From positions 107,991 to 171,990 of the forward strand of contig URGW01000002.1 in the NCBI GenBank assembly GCA_900547475.1: DNA of 64,000 nt, in the 5' to 3' direction. The position numbers were made by a program, and so were the translations under genes. Below, piece after piece: positions 50,489 to 59,163 of this stretch (within the stretch, counting starts at the first letter, position 1; each line of letters starts with the position of its first letter). The notes beneath the pieces are model-generated. The model was not told where the DNA came from and did no database searches. It saw nothing but the letters and a program-made list of their open reading frames with translations. The DNA is from an uncultured Clostridium sp. Lineage in GTDB: Bacteria; Bacillota; Clostridia; Clostridiales; Clostridiaceae.

Positions 50489-51463
50489 TTATCTGTTATT
50501 TGGATACTTAATTCCACTCCAATATACGTTATTCATCATTATAGCTTTATCTGATAATGTAACTCCATCTAAAGCCCATTTCTTAAACTCTTCAAATCCA
50601 GTTCTATCAACAATATATCCAATATGCTCCTTACCACCTGGTGCATTTTTATCTATATATTGCTCAACATACTTATAAGTATTTACTATTATCTTAATTA
50701 TACTTTCTTCATCAGCCCAAATTAAGAAATCTTCAGCAAGTCTTGGATTTTTCTTTCCTGTTCTACCCATAATAGCAAGTCTATAATACTTTTCTTTGCT
50801 TCTAGTCCATGCACCTGTTGGGCAGTTAATTACACATTCACCACATCCGATACATTTACTGTGATCTCTTACTGGAGTATAGTTTTCTGCATGTAATGCT
50901 GCTGTAGATTTCTTAGTACATGCTCTAACGCAAGCTCCACAAGATATACATTTACTTTCATCTAATTGAGGTTCTGTCATACCAATGATACCAAAGTCAT
51001 GCATTCTAACCTTCATACAGTCATTAGGACATCCAGTTAAAGCAACTTTGAAATGTAAATCATTTGGGAATATTGATTTTTCTATCTTTTTAGCAAAATT
51101 AGTAGTATTGTAATTTGCAAATGGACAGACATTATTACCTATACAAGCACTTACGTTTCTTGTACCTGCTGATGTATATCCTTTCCCAGGAACTACTTGA
51201 TTAATTTCTAATCCCTCAATGATTGGTTGAAGTAATTCATTAACCTTGTCCATATTCTTCATATCTATTCCTGGAACTTCAAAACCTTGTCTTGTAGTTA
51301 AATGAACTGTTCCATTACCGTATTTTTCAGCAATTTCTTGAATAAGACCTAAGTATTTAGCATTTAAATGTCCACCAGGTACTCTTATTCTTGAAGCTGT
51401 AATTCCTCTATGCTTTGTAACTCTAAAAGCATTCTTTTTAAGCTTTTTAGTATTGATATCCAT
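50489..51463 (-). CDS. asrC: Anaerobic sulfite reductase subunit C
   Basis: 324 residues. Siroheme-[4Fe-4S] part: RNVSACIGNNVCPFANYNT and ALTGCPNDCMKVRMHDFG; two ferredoxin clusters CISCGACVRACTKKS and CIGCGECVINCPTG. Catalytic subunit that reduces sulfite to sulfide with electrons from AsrA/B. Confidence 0.96.
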   Translation of the reverse strand: MDINTKKLKKNAFRVTKHRGITASRIRVPGGHLNAKYLGLIQEIAEKYGNGTVHLTTRQGFEVPGIDMKNMDKVNELLQPIIEGLEINQVVPGKGYTSAGTRNVSACIGNNVCPFANYNTTNFAKKIEKSIFPNDLHFKVALTGCPNDCMKVRMHDFGIIGMTEPQLDESKCISCGACVRACTKKSTAALHAENYTPVRDHSKCIGCGECVINCPTGAWTRSKEKYYRLAIMGRTGKKNPRLAEDFLIWADEESIIKIIVNTYKYVEQYIDKNAPGGKEHIGYIVDRTGFEEFKKWALDGVTLSDKAIMMNNVYWSGIKYPNNR

Positions 51464-51476
51464 TAATTACTTCCTC

Positions 51477-52271
51477 CTAATCAATTAAAGATTTTCCTAC
51501 TGTATAGTTAAATACTGGACCATCTAAACAAATATATGTATCATCTATCTTACAGTGTCCACACTTACCTATTCCACAGCACATTTTTCTTTCTTGAGAA
51601 ATCCAGATATTTTCTTCTTTTATTCCAAGCTTTAAGAATTCTAAAACTGTAAACTTCATCATCATTGGAGGACCAACAACAACTACTTGTACATTATCCA
51701 TATCTTTGATTTCTAATTCAGGAATATATTTAGTAACTAATCCTACTTTACCTTCATAACCTTCTTTTGCAGTATCAACTGTTAATATAAGTTTCATAGT
51801 CTTTTCCCAAACTTTCATATCTTCTTTAAATAAAACATCTTCTGGTGACTTGAATCCTGTAATAAGAGTCATACTAGTGCAGTCATTACTATTCTTTGAG
51901 AAGTATTCTACTATTCCTCTTACTGGTGAAAGTCCTGTTCCTCCAGCAACTACTATTACTTCTTTATTTTTATAATTTTCTATATCAAAGCCATTTCCAT
52001 AAGGTCCTCTTAAGAATAATTTATCTCCAACATAGTTCTTAAATATTTCATTAGTAACTTTACCAACTCTTCTTATTGTTAAGTCAACAAATCCTTCTCC
52101 AATTCCACTTACTGATATTGGAGCTTCTCCGTACTTAGGTAATGATACTTCAAAGAATTGACCAGGTTTAACATCACCTTTATAAGCCATTCTAAAAGTA
52201 TACTCAATTGGAGTGTGTTCAATTACTTCTAAAATTTCTGATCTAAATGGTATATATTCATTCTTAGTCAT
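51477..52271 (-). CDS. asrB: Anaerobic sulfite reductase subunit B
   Basis: 264 residues. FAD/NAD-binding reductase of the DHOD electron-transfer type: RRVGKVTNEIF, VVVAGGTGLSPVRGIVEYF, and C-terminal [2Fe-2S] ligands RKMCCGIGKCGHCKIDDTYICLDGP. Brings electrons from NADH. Its start overlaps asrA by 8 bp. Confidence 0.96.
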   Translation of the reverse strand: MTKNEYIPFRSEILEVIEHTPIEYTFRMAYKGDVKPGQFFEVSLPKYGEAPISVSGIGEGFVDLTIRRVGKVTNEIFKNYVGDKLFLRGPYGNGFDIENYKNKEVIVVAGGTGLSPVRGIVEYFSKNSNDCTSMTLITGFKSPEDVLFKEDMKVWEKTMKLILTVDTAKEGYEGKVGLVTKYIPELEIKDMDNVQVVVVGPPMMMKFTVLEFLKLGIKEENIWISQERKMCCGIGKCGHCKIDDTYICLDGPVFNYTVGKSLID

Positions 52272-53280
52272 TGTTCTTCACCTCGTTCATAGCATCTTCT
52301 AACTTGTTTATAATTGTTGAGAAACTAATATATTCTGGACAAATATCATCACATCTACCACATCCAACACACATGTGATATCCCCATTTTTTCTTGTAGT
52401 CATATACTTTATGAAGAGTCTTAAATCTCATTTTTTGACCTTTTTCTTTTCTAAAGCTATGTCCACCTGCCATATCTGTATATCCATCTACATGACATGA
52501 AGCCCAAACTCTTCTTCTTTCACCTGCATTTTTATTATCTTTATATGTAATATCTTGCATAGTAAAGCATGTACATGTTGGACAGACAAAGTTACATCTA
52601 CCACAAGTTATACATCTTTCATTGTATTCATTCCACATTGTAGATTTCATAACTTCTAAACTTAAATTTTCTGGAATATTAACCTTAACTGGATTTTCTA
52701 TAACAAAATCTGGTTTAACTTCCTTTTCTTCTTTTTCTATAGAAGCTATTATATTTTCAATTTCTTCATCCTTAACATCTAAATATACATCTTGTCCATC
52801 AACTTTAATGTATGCATTATATTCATCAGTTTTATTTGATCCCATGCTTACACAGAAACAATTTTCAAAGCTCTTTTCACAACCAATTAAAACGAACTTT
52901 GCTCTTTCTCTCATTTTTTTGTAATATATATCTTCGAATCCATTTCTTAAATAGATATCATCTATTCTCTTTAAAGAGTGTATCTCACAGCTTCTTAAGA
53001 ATATCAAAGCTGGCCTTTCATCAACTTCAGCTTCTTTACACTCATCTTCTGTAAAGAAAAATAAAGTTTGTCTTGTAGGTAAAATAGTTTCTTTATATGA
53101 AAAACTTGACTTTTTATCAAATTCGATTTCCTCAAAACTTTCAATTTCTCCATATCTAACTCTATCAGTATCAGAAAAAGTTCCAGCCCCAACAAAAACT
53201 TTTGGAGCATAGATTTTATATGTTTTCTTTAACTCATTTAAAGCTAAATTCATATTTTCTAAGTTAAGTTTATATCCCAT
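52264..53280 (-). CDS. asrA: Anaerobic sulfite reductase subunit A
   Basis: 338 residues. Two [4Fe-4S] clusters in CITCGRCNFVCPTCTC and CVGCGRCDDICPEY; N-terminal part typical of hydrogenase/sulfite reductase electron-transfer subunits. First gene of asrABC; ATG is preceded by AAGAGGTG. Upstream lie a Rex operator and a Crp-like site (see 53314-53387). Confidence 0.96.
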   Translation of the reverse strand: MGYKLNLENMNLALNELKKTYKIYAPKVFVGAGTFSDTDRVRYGEIESFEEIEFDKKSSFSYKETILPTRQTLFFFTEDECKEAEVDERPALIFLRSCEIHSLKRIDDIYLRNGFEDIYYKKMRERAKFVLIGCEKSFENCFCVSMGSNKTDEYNAYIKVDGQDVYLDVKDEEIENIIASIEKEEKEVKPDFVIENPVKVNIPENLSLEVMKSTMWNEYNERCITCGRCNFVCPTCTCFTMQDITYKDNKNAGERRRVWASCHVDGYTDMAGGHSFRKEKGQKMRFKTLHKVYDYKKKWGYHMCVGCGRCDDICPEYISFSTIINKLEDAMNEVKNND

Positions 53281-53313
53281 CTAAAACACCTCTTAGCTTA
53301 TTTTTTCTCTTTT

Positions 53314-53333
53314 CTTGTTAATTAGTTAACAAG
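53314..53333 (-). promoter_or_regulatory. Rex operator of asrABC
   Basis: CTTGTTAATTAGTTAACAAG: a perfect match to the Rex site TTGTTAA-N4-TTAACAA, extended by a further C/G pair. It lies just after the predicted start of transcription (about 53338), so Rex bound at low NADH would block asr; high NADH would release it. Confidence 0.8.
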
Positions 53334-53344
53334 GTTCTATCATT

Positions 53345-53387
53345 ATTATATTTTTTTTAATAAAAAAAAGATGTGACATTCATCACA
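53345..53387 (-). promoter_or_regulatory. asrA promoter with Crp-type activator site
   Basis: -10 TATAAT at 53345-53350; no good -35 at 17-bp spacing. TGTGA (53372-53376), six bases, TCACA (53383-53387), a perfect Crp-class palindrome, centred between 53379 and 53380, which is about -41.5 from the expected start: the class II activator position. The regulator encoded next door has Arg-Glu-x3-Arg in its recognition helix, as E. coli CRP does. The same palindrome flanked by A8 and T5 (53365-53394) is also a good terminator hairpin for the regulator gene. Confidence 0.6.
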
Positions 53388-53430
53388 TCTTTTTAAATTT
53401 CTATTATTGCATTTTTTTAACAACAGTTTT

Positions 53431-54117
53431 TTAATTTTCTTTAAAAAATCTCACTAACTTATCTCTATCTGGAACTATTATTTTTTTGTTTTTATTAATA
53501 ATTAAACCTTCATTATTTAAAATCTTTAAGGCTCTTGATATTGTTTCTCTAGGTGCTCCAAACATATCAGCCAAATATGTAATAGTTATATTTAGGTCAA
53601 TTAATGTACCCTCTTCAATTTCTATCCCATAATCTCTTGATAATTTCCATAGCTTAGCTGCAACTCTTTTTTCAACTTTTATTGGAATAGAATTTTTCCC
53701 CTGCCTATATAATCTTCTAACTTTAATTGCTAATGAGTTAATAATTATTTTTGAAATTTCAAAATCATCTTTCATAATATCTAAAAACTTCATTTTATCA
53801 AAACATAAAACTTCTGCTTTTTCAAATGCCTCACAATTAATAGATGCTGGTAAATCATCAATTATTACTTCATTTACTATAGTATCTTTTCCTAAAATAA
53901 ATATTACTTTCTTTTGAGATGATTCACTTTGTTTATATAAAGCAACTTTCCCACTTCTAACAATATATATACTATTTATTACTTCTTTATCTCTAAAAAG
54001 ATGTTCACCTTTTTCTAGTTCTTTAACAAGACAAATTTCATTTAATTTAAAAATTGTATTCTTATTTACTTGCGAAAACAACGAAAGTCCTCTTAATTTT
54101 AAATCATTCTTTTCCAA
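53431..54117 (-). CDS. Crp/Fnr-family regulator, likely of asrABC
   Basis: 228 residues. Cyclic-nucleotide-binding-type beta barrel (about 18-125), dimer helix, winged helix with FGAPRETISRALKILNNEGLI (about 188-208). The recognition helix has R-E-T-I-S-R, keeping the CRP Arg/Glu/Arg that read TGTGA. There is no N-terminal FNR Cys cluster; only scattered Cys are present, so the signal is unknown. Located directly upstream of and parallel to asrABC, about 150 bp away. Confidence 0.88.
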   Translation of the reverse strand: MEKNDLKLRGLSLFSQVNKNTIFKLNEICLVKELEKGEHLFRDKEVINSIYIVRSGKVALYKQSESSQKKVIFILGKDTIVNEVIIDDLPASINCEAFEKAEVLCFDKMKFLDIMKDDFEISKIIINSLAIKVRRLYRQGKNSIPIKVEKRVAAKLWKLSRDYGIEIEEGTLIDLNITITYLADMFGAPRETISRALKILNNEGLIINKNKKIIVPDRDKLVRFFKEN

Positions 54118-54265
54118 AATATTATCTCCTAGTGTTTTTATTGTGAATATTATAGCACAACTATATAAAAATATATCACTTCATTTTATAAATATTTTTT
54201 ATATATAATCACTAATTTATAGTTATAATAAATGCTTTAATCCTAGTATATATAAGTATTAGAAT

Positions 54266-54302
54266 AAAAAGAGCATATCCCACAATAAGATATTGCTCTT
54301 TT
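54266..54302 (-). terminator. Terminator of the lipoprotein gene
   Basis: AAAAAGAGCA-TATC pairs with GATATTGCTCTTTT with a 1-nt bulge, followed by T/A; 12 bp past the stop of the gene at 54314. Confidence 0.75.
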
Positions 54303-54313
54303 ATACCACTTTA

Positions 54314-54682
54314 TTAATTGAACACCTTTATTTCTCCAATTCCCACACTTAATTTAAATTCATAAGTTTTTTCTGAAGAAACTCTTGCATTTATATCAGT
54401 ATTTCCAATTCCAGAAGTAGTATTAAAATATACTGGTGCATTTTCTGCAATCTTTATTGTCGCGCTTCCTACTCCACCTTCAAAAAACATATTTCCTCCA
54501 ACTTCAGCTAATGAAACGTTAACTTCTCCTACACCTCCCTCTATTACACTTTTATTTATATCTATATTTTTGCTACTTAAACTACTATTACTTCTTTTAT
54601 TTCTAACCTCAAACCTTACTGAACAAGCTGTCAAAGTAAATATCATTATTATTGCCCAAACTAAACTCATTATTTTTTTCAT
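54314..54682 (-). CDS. Lipoprotein with LiaF-like/DUF4097 beta-repeat domain
   Basis: 122 residues. Lipobox FTLTAC (Cys about 20), a Ser-rich spacer, then repeated GGVGEVNVSL, GGVGSATIKI and SGIGNTDINARV: a beta-solenoid pattern as in LiaF C-terminal or DUF4097 domains. Clear AAGGGGTG ribosome site. Outer-face membrane anchored. Role unknown; relatives belong to envelope stress systems. Confidence 0.7.
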   Translation of the reverse strand: MKKIMSLVWAIIMIFTLTACSVRFEVRNKRSNSSLSSKNIDINKSVIEGGVGEVNVSLAEVGGNMFFEGGVGSATIKIAENAPVYFNTTSGIGNTDINARVSSEKTYEFKLSVGIGEIKVFN

Positions 54683-54693
54683 TTTTACACCCC

Positions 54694-54882
54694 TTATACT
54701 ATATCTAACTTTTTATCAATATGATATATACTGCTGAATATCAATAATCCAAAAGTAACTACATTAACAAATATATTAAATAAATTCAATTCAAAAAATT
54801 CTCCAATAACTATATATACACTTGGAAATATGAAATAAGTTACAAGTTTTAATATAGAAATTACTCCACTTGTAATAGCCAT
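54694..54882 (-). CDS. Small membrane protein or gene remnant
   Basis: 62 residues with two TM helices (about 10-30 and 33-52), 11 bp before the lipoprotein gene. Doubtful: there is no ribosome site before ATG 54882, and the frame stays open back through the adhE terminator (54897-54920), so it could be the 3' remnant of a longer membrane protein. Kept because of its position and compact hydrophobic make-up. Confidence 0.35.
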   Translation of the reverse strand: MAITSGVISILKLVTYFIFPSVYIVIGEFFELNLFNIFVNVVTFGLLIFSSIYHIDKKLDIV

Positions 54883-54896
54883 AGATATAACTAAAA

Positions 54897-54920
54897 AAGC
54901 CCTAGCTTCCGCTAGGACTT
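54897..54920 (-). terminator. Terminator of adhE
   Basis: AAGCCCTAGC / GCTAGGACTT type stem with TTCC loop (54897-54920), followed by T6 on the minus strand, about 20 bp after the adhE stop. Confidence 0.85.
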
Positions 54921-54941
54921 TTTCAAAATATATGATATTAA

Positions 54942-57590
54942 TTATTTATTTTTCTTTTCTTTTTTAGTTGGAGCTGCTTCAGCTTTTGCTTCGTTTTTAG
55001 CATCTTTTCCATAGTAGCTAGTGATATACATTTCTTTTAATTCAGACATTAATGGATATCTTGGGTTAGCTCCTGTACATTGATCATCGAATGCTTGCTC
55101 AACCATTTCATCTAATGTTTCGAAGAATTTAACTTCGCTTACACCAGCTGCTTGAATTGTTTGTGGCATGTTAACTTTATTTTGTAATTCAGTTATAGCA
55201 TTTAATAATAATTCAACCTTTTCAGCTTCAGTGTTTCCACCTAATCCTAGGTGATCTGCTATTCTAGCATATCTCCATGCTGCATTTGGATATTTGTATT
55301 GAGCGAATGCTGCTTGCTTAGTTGGAGCTGAATCTGAGTTAAACTTAATAACTTCTTTCATAACTAAAGAGTTAGCCATACCGTGTGGTAAGTGATGGAA
55401 TGCACCTAGCTTATGAGCCATTGAGTGGTTAATTCCTAAGAATGCATTACTGAATGCCATACCTGCCATACAAGATGCATGAGCCATTTTTTCTCTTGCT
55501 TTAATGTTAGTTGTACCTTCATTGTAAGCATCTGGTAAATATTTAAATACTAATCTAATTGCTTCTAAAGCTAATCCGTTAGTGTATTCTGAAGCCATTA
55601 CTGATACATATGCTTCAACTGCATGAACTAATACGTCAATACCAGCACAAGCTGTTAATCCCTTAGGAGAAGTCATCATTAATTCAGCATCAACTATAGC
55701 CATATCTGGAGTTAGTTCGTAGTCAGCTAATGGATATTTAACTCCTGTTTGTTCATCAGTTATAACTGCGAATGGAGTAACTTCTGATCCAGTACCAGCT
55801 GAAGTTGCTATAGCAACCATCATAGCTTTTTGACCCATTGTTGGGAATTTGTATATTCTCTTTCTTATATCCATGAATGTCATTGCTAAATCATGGAAGT
55901 TAACTTCTGGATGTTCGTACATAACCCACATAATTTTAGCAGCATCCATAGCTGATCCACCACCAAGTGAAATTACAACATCTGGTTGGAAGTTAGCCAT
56001 TTCTGCAGCACCAGCTCTAGCACATCTTAATGTTGGATCTGGTTCAACATCTGAGAATATTTTATATTGGATTCCGTTTGCTTCTAAAACTTCTGTAACT
56101 TTGTTTGTATATCCCATTTCGAATAATACTTTATCTGTTACGATGAATGCTTTCTTTTTACCCATTTCACCTAATTCAGCTAAAGCTACTGGTAAACATC
56201 CATATTTAAAGTAAGTTTTTTCTGGAACTCTAAACCAAAGCATATTTTCTCTCCTTTCAGCAATGCTCTTAACGTTAATTAAGTGCTTAGGACCAACGTT
56301 TTCTGAAACTGAGTTTCCTCCCCATGATCCACATCCTAATGTTAATGATGGTGCTAACTTGAAGTTAAATAAGTCTCCGATAGCTCCTTGTGCTGCTGGC
56401 ATGTTAATTAATGTTCTAGCAGTCTTCATTCTTTCTCCGAATGTTAATACTCTATCTCTATTCTTTAATTGATCTGTGTATAGAACTGATGTATGACCCA
56501 TACCACCTAATTCAATTAATCTATCTGCTTTATCTAAAGCTTCTTCAAATGACTTAGCTTTGTACATAGCTAATACTGGAGATAATTTTTCGTGTGAGAA
56601 TGGCTCTTCTAATTCAACTGAAGTAACTTCCCCAACTAAAACTTTAGCTGTTTCTGGAACGTTAACTCCTGCCATCTTAGCAATCTTACAAGCAGATTGA
56701 CCAACCATATCAGCATTTAATCCGCCTTTTTCATTTAATATTATTTTTCTAACTTTATCTATTTCTTCACCTTTAAGGATATATGCTCCTCTTTCAGCTA
56801 ATTCTCTCTTAACTTCATCATAAACTTCTTCTAAAACAATGATTGATTGTTCTGATGCACAAATAACACCATTATCAAATGTCTTAGAAAGTAATATTGA
56901 GTTTACAGCCATTTTAATGTGAGCTGATTCATCAATGATTGCCGGAGTATTACCTGCTCCAACCCCTAAAGCTGGTCTTCCTGATGAGTAAGCAGCCTTA
57001 ACCATTGCTGGACCACCTGTAGCTAATATTATATCTGATTCTCTCATAACGTTTTGTGATAATTCAACTGATGGTTGATCTATCCATCCGATTATTCCTT
57101 CTGGAGCTCCTGCTTTAACTGCAGCTTCTAAAACTATTTTAGCAGCTTCTATTGTAGAATTCTTAGCTCTTGGATGTGGAGAGATTATGATAGCATTTCT
57201 AGTTTTTAAAGCTATTAAACACTTGAATATTGCTGTTGATGTTGGATTTGTTGTTGGAACGATGGCAGATATAACACCTATTGGTTCTGCTACCTTAGTG
57301 ATTCCACTTGTTTTATCTTCTTCTAAAACTCCACAAGTTTTCATGTTCTTATATTGGTTATATATATATTCAGCTGCAAAGTTGTTCTTTACAACTTTAT
57401 CTTCAACTATTCCCATTCCAGTTTCTTCTACAGCCATCTTAGCTAACTTAATTCTATTGTGGTTAGCTGCTAAAGCTGCTTGTCTGAAGATTTCGTCTAC
57501 TTGTTCTTGAGTATAAGTAGCGAATTTCTTTTGTGCTTCTCTTAATTGTTTAATTCTTGCTGTTAATTCTTGAGCGTTTGTAACTTTCAT
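54942..57590 (-). CDS. adhE: Bifunctional aldehyde-alcohol dehydrogenase
   Basis: 882 residues. N-terminal CoA-acylating aldehyde dehydrogenase (about 1-440; nucleophile Cys in GVICASEQS) and C-terminal iron alcohol dehydrogenase (about 455-860; GGGSAMDAAKIMWV, iron His in HAVEAYVS and HSMAHKLGAFHHLPHG). Turns acetyl-CoA (or butyryl-CoA) to the alcohol using two NADH. The tail is Ala/Lys-rich (AKAEAAPTKKEKKNK), as in some clostridial AdhE. Strong TAGGAGG site. A Rex operator overlaps the 5' leader. Confidence 0.97.
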   Translation of the reverse strand: MKVTNAQELTARIKQLREAQKKFATYTQEQVDEIFRQAALAANHNRIKLAKMAVEETGMGIVEDKVVKNNFAAEYIYNQYKNMKTCGVLEEDKTSGITKVAEPIGVISAIVPTTNPTSTAIFKCLIALKTRNAIIISPHPRAKNSTIEAAKIVLEAAVKAGAPEGIIGWIDQPSVELSQNVMRESDIILATGGPAMVKAAYSSGRPALGVGAGNTPAIIDESAHIKMAVNSILLSKTFDNGVICASEQSIIVLEEVYDEVKRELAERGAYILKGEEIDKVRKIILNEKGGLNADMVGQSACKIAKMAGVNVPETAKVLVGEVTSVELEEPFSHEKLSPVLAMYKAKSFEEALDKADRLIELGGMGHTSVLYTDQLKNRDRVLTFGERMKTARTLINMPAAQGAIGDLFNFKLAPSLTLGCGSWGGNSVSENVGPKHLINVKSIAERRENMLWFRVPEKTYFKYGCLPVALAELGEMGKKKAFIVTDKVLFEMGYTNKVTEVLEANGIQYKIFSDVEPDPTLRCARAGAAEMANFQPDVVISLGGGSAMDAAKIMWVMYEHPEVNFHDLAMTFMDIRKRIYKFPTMGQKAMMVAIATSAGTGSEVTPFAVITDEQTGVKYPLADYELTPDMAIVDAELMMTSPKGLTACAGIDVLVHAVEAYVSVMASEYTNGLALEAIRLVFKYLPDAYNEGTTNIKAREKMAHASCMAGMAFSNAFLGINHSMAHKLGAFHHLPHGMANSLVMKEVIKFNSDSAPTKQAAFAQYKYPNAAWRYARIADHLGLGGNTEAEKVELLLNAITELQNKVNMPQTIQAAGVSEVKFFETLDEMVEQAFDDQCTGANPRYPLMSELKEMYITSYYGKDAKNEAKAEAAPTKKEKKNK

Positions 57591-57676
57591 TTATTACATC
57601 CTCCTAAATAATCAATATTTATAATAATTTTCATTGATATCGTATTTTCAGGGACATTGTTAAGCTTTTGCTTTGA

Positions 57677-57694
57677 TTGTTAATTCTTTAACTT
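57677..57694 (-). promoter_or_regulatory. Rex operator of adhE
   Basis: TTGTTAA-TTCT-TTAACTT: 12 of 14 defined bases of the Rex consensus. It lies about 6-23 bp after the predicted transcription start (near 57700). A second half-site, TTGTTAA, is at 57657-57663. Control of adhE by Rex is well known in clostridia. Confidence 0.7.
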
Positions 57695-57706
57695 GTCCAC
57701 ATCCTT

Positions 57707-57735
57707 ATTGTACTAGCTTGTTTAATTTTTGTCAA
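57707..57735 (-). promoter_or_regulatory. Promoter of adhE
   Basis: TTGACA (57730-57735), 17-bp spacer, TACAAT (57707-57712). Gives a leader of about 110 nt. The rest of the 465-bp gap (57736-58012) is AT-rich with no gene seen. Confidence 0.75.
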
Positions 57736-58012
57736 ACTTTTTTTTAAACTTTTTTTATTATATTTTTTAATACTAGTTTTAATTTGTATTAAACCCCACA
57801 TTTTTCAATTATGATAACATTTTCAACACTTTTTTAATTTTTTTGACATTTACCCGTTATCCTATTATATATTTTTTTATTTATATTTTAATAAGAGTAA
57901 CTTAATCTTTTTATTCTCCCCTCGTTTCTTCGTTATATTAATAACAAAGTGTTGATGTTCTAAATTATTTCCATATTATTATTCGTTAATCCATATATTT
58001 TTATTCAATAAA

Positions 58013-58054
58013 AAAGTAGATTAGTATAAAATACTCTCTATACTAATCTACTTT
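58013..58054 (-). terminator. Terminator of hutP
   Basis: A 16-bp perfect stem (58013-58028 with 58039-58054), 10-nt loop, directly after the hutP stop. Confidence 0.85.
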
Positions 58055-58055
58055 A

Positions 58056-58478
58056 TTATTCAGGTATAGCCCTATGTCCAATCCCAATTACAACCTCATC
58101 TAAATGTAAAAGACCTACGCTTAAAAATATACAAACACTCATATGTTGCCCTTTTCTAGCTATTCCAACTTTTCCTCCAACATTTTGCCCACTAGCCCTA
58201 TCTCTAATTTGCATTAATGCATCTCTAGTTGCTCCAATAACTCCACCTTCATGTAAATGTTCATCTCTTATAATATTACTTCTTTTAGCAGCTACTAAAG
58301 CACGTTCTAATATCTTAGATATGGATTCATTAATATTACCACCTATATTAACTGCTGTGGCTAATACCTCTGACTTTTTATATAATTTTTTTAATTGTTC
58401 CTCTTCTTCTCTTGTAGATATTGCCATTTGAGTAGCTATTTTAGCAACCTCCATACTTGAACTATAAGTTATTCCCAT
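58056..58478 (-). CDS. hutP: HutP-family RNA-binding antiterminator
   Basis: 140 residues. Metal/histidine-site residues are in DEHLHEGGVIGATRDALM and the C-terminal VVIGIGHRAIPE, with MSVCIFLSVGLLHLDEV between; the length fits HutP, which binds hut mRNA with Mg2+ and L-histidine. No hut genes are in the window, so the target lies elsewhere or is different. Ribosome site ATAGGAAG. Confidence 0.88.
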   Translation of the reverse strand: MGITYSSSMEVAKIATQMAISTREEEEQLKKLYKKSEVLATAVNIGGNINESISKILERALVAAKRSNIIRDEHLHEGGVIGATRDALMQIRDRASGQNVGGKVGIARKGQHMSVCIFLSVGLLHLDEVVIGIGHRAIPE

Positions 58479-58551
58479 ATTATTCTTCCTATACCCCTTT
58501 AAGTTAATTATTTAAATATCTTCTTAAGTTAAAGTTATTAAGTAAGTTAAA

Positions 58552-59010
58552 CTAACCAAGAAGATTATATTTTTCTTCAAAAAAGTTAGTCATTCTTTTT
58601 AATGCTGTAATAAGTACTGTTTCTTCTGTCTCTGGAAGCTCTTGAATAATACTTTTTATCATATCAGTATGGAATTGTGCATGACTATCAAATGCCTTTT
58701 CCCCTTTATGAGTTAATCTTATTAATACAACTCTTCTATCTTCTTCTATTCTTCTTCTTTCAACATACTCTTTTTTTATTAGTCTATTTATGGCAGTAGT
58801 TAATGTTCCCACTGTAATCTCTAAATCTTTTGCTACCTCTGTCATAGTCATCTCTCTATCCTTACCAATAGCTTCTATAATATGGTTTTCAGTTACAGAT
58901 AAATCACTAAATTCACCTTGCCTTATGGCAGCTGCTTCAATCTTTAAAATATCATTGAATAATTTTACTAATAACATATTTAAAACGTCCTCAGACTCTT
59001 TACGTATCAT
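58552..59010 (-). CDS. MarR-family regulator, FabT-like
   Basis: 152 residues. Winged helix MTMTEVAKDLEITVGTLTTAINRLIKKEYVERRRIEEDRRVVLIRLTHKG, with dimer helices at each end. The motif set resembles FabT, the regulator at the head of fatty-acid synthesis operons, but no fab genes adjoin here. ATG 59010 follows GGGAGAG by 8 nt; the GTG at 59019 is too close to that site. Confidence 0.85.
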   Translation of the reverse strand: MIRKESEDVLNMLLVKLFNDILKIEAAAIRQGEFSDLSVTENHIIEAIGKDREMTMTEVAKDLEITVGTLTTAINRLIKKEYVERRRIEEDRRVVLIRLTHKGEKAFDSHAQFHTDMIKSIIQELPETEETVLITALKRMTNFFEEKYNLLG

Positions 59011-59163
59011 TTGTTTCACTCTCCCAAAAAAAAATATAAATATATTATTATTATAAAATATATTTACACCTTTTATCTAGTGTTATTTGAAATTATTTAT
59101 CATTTACACATACCTATAAATTAATAAGAGGAGATATACTATTTTCCCCCCTTACTTTAAACT

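Noticed and set aside
53414..53424. Further Rex half-site TTAACAA after the crp/fnr gene
   Set aside because: The other half does not match at the required spacing.
57187..57510. 107-residue plus-strand frame opposite adhE
   Set aside because: Shadow frame of a strongly conserved gene.
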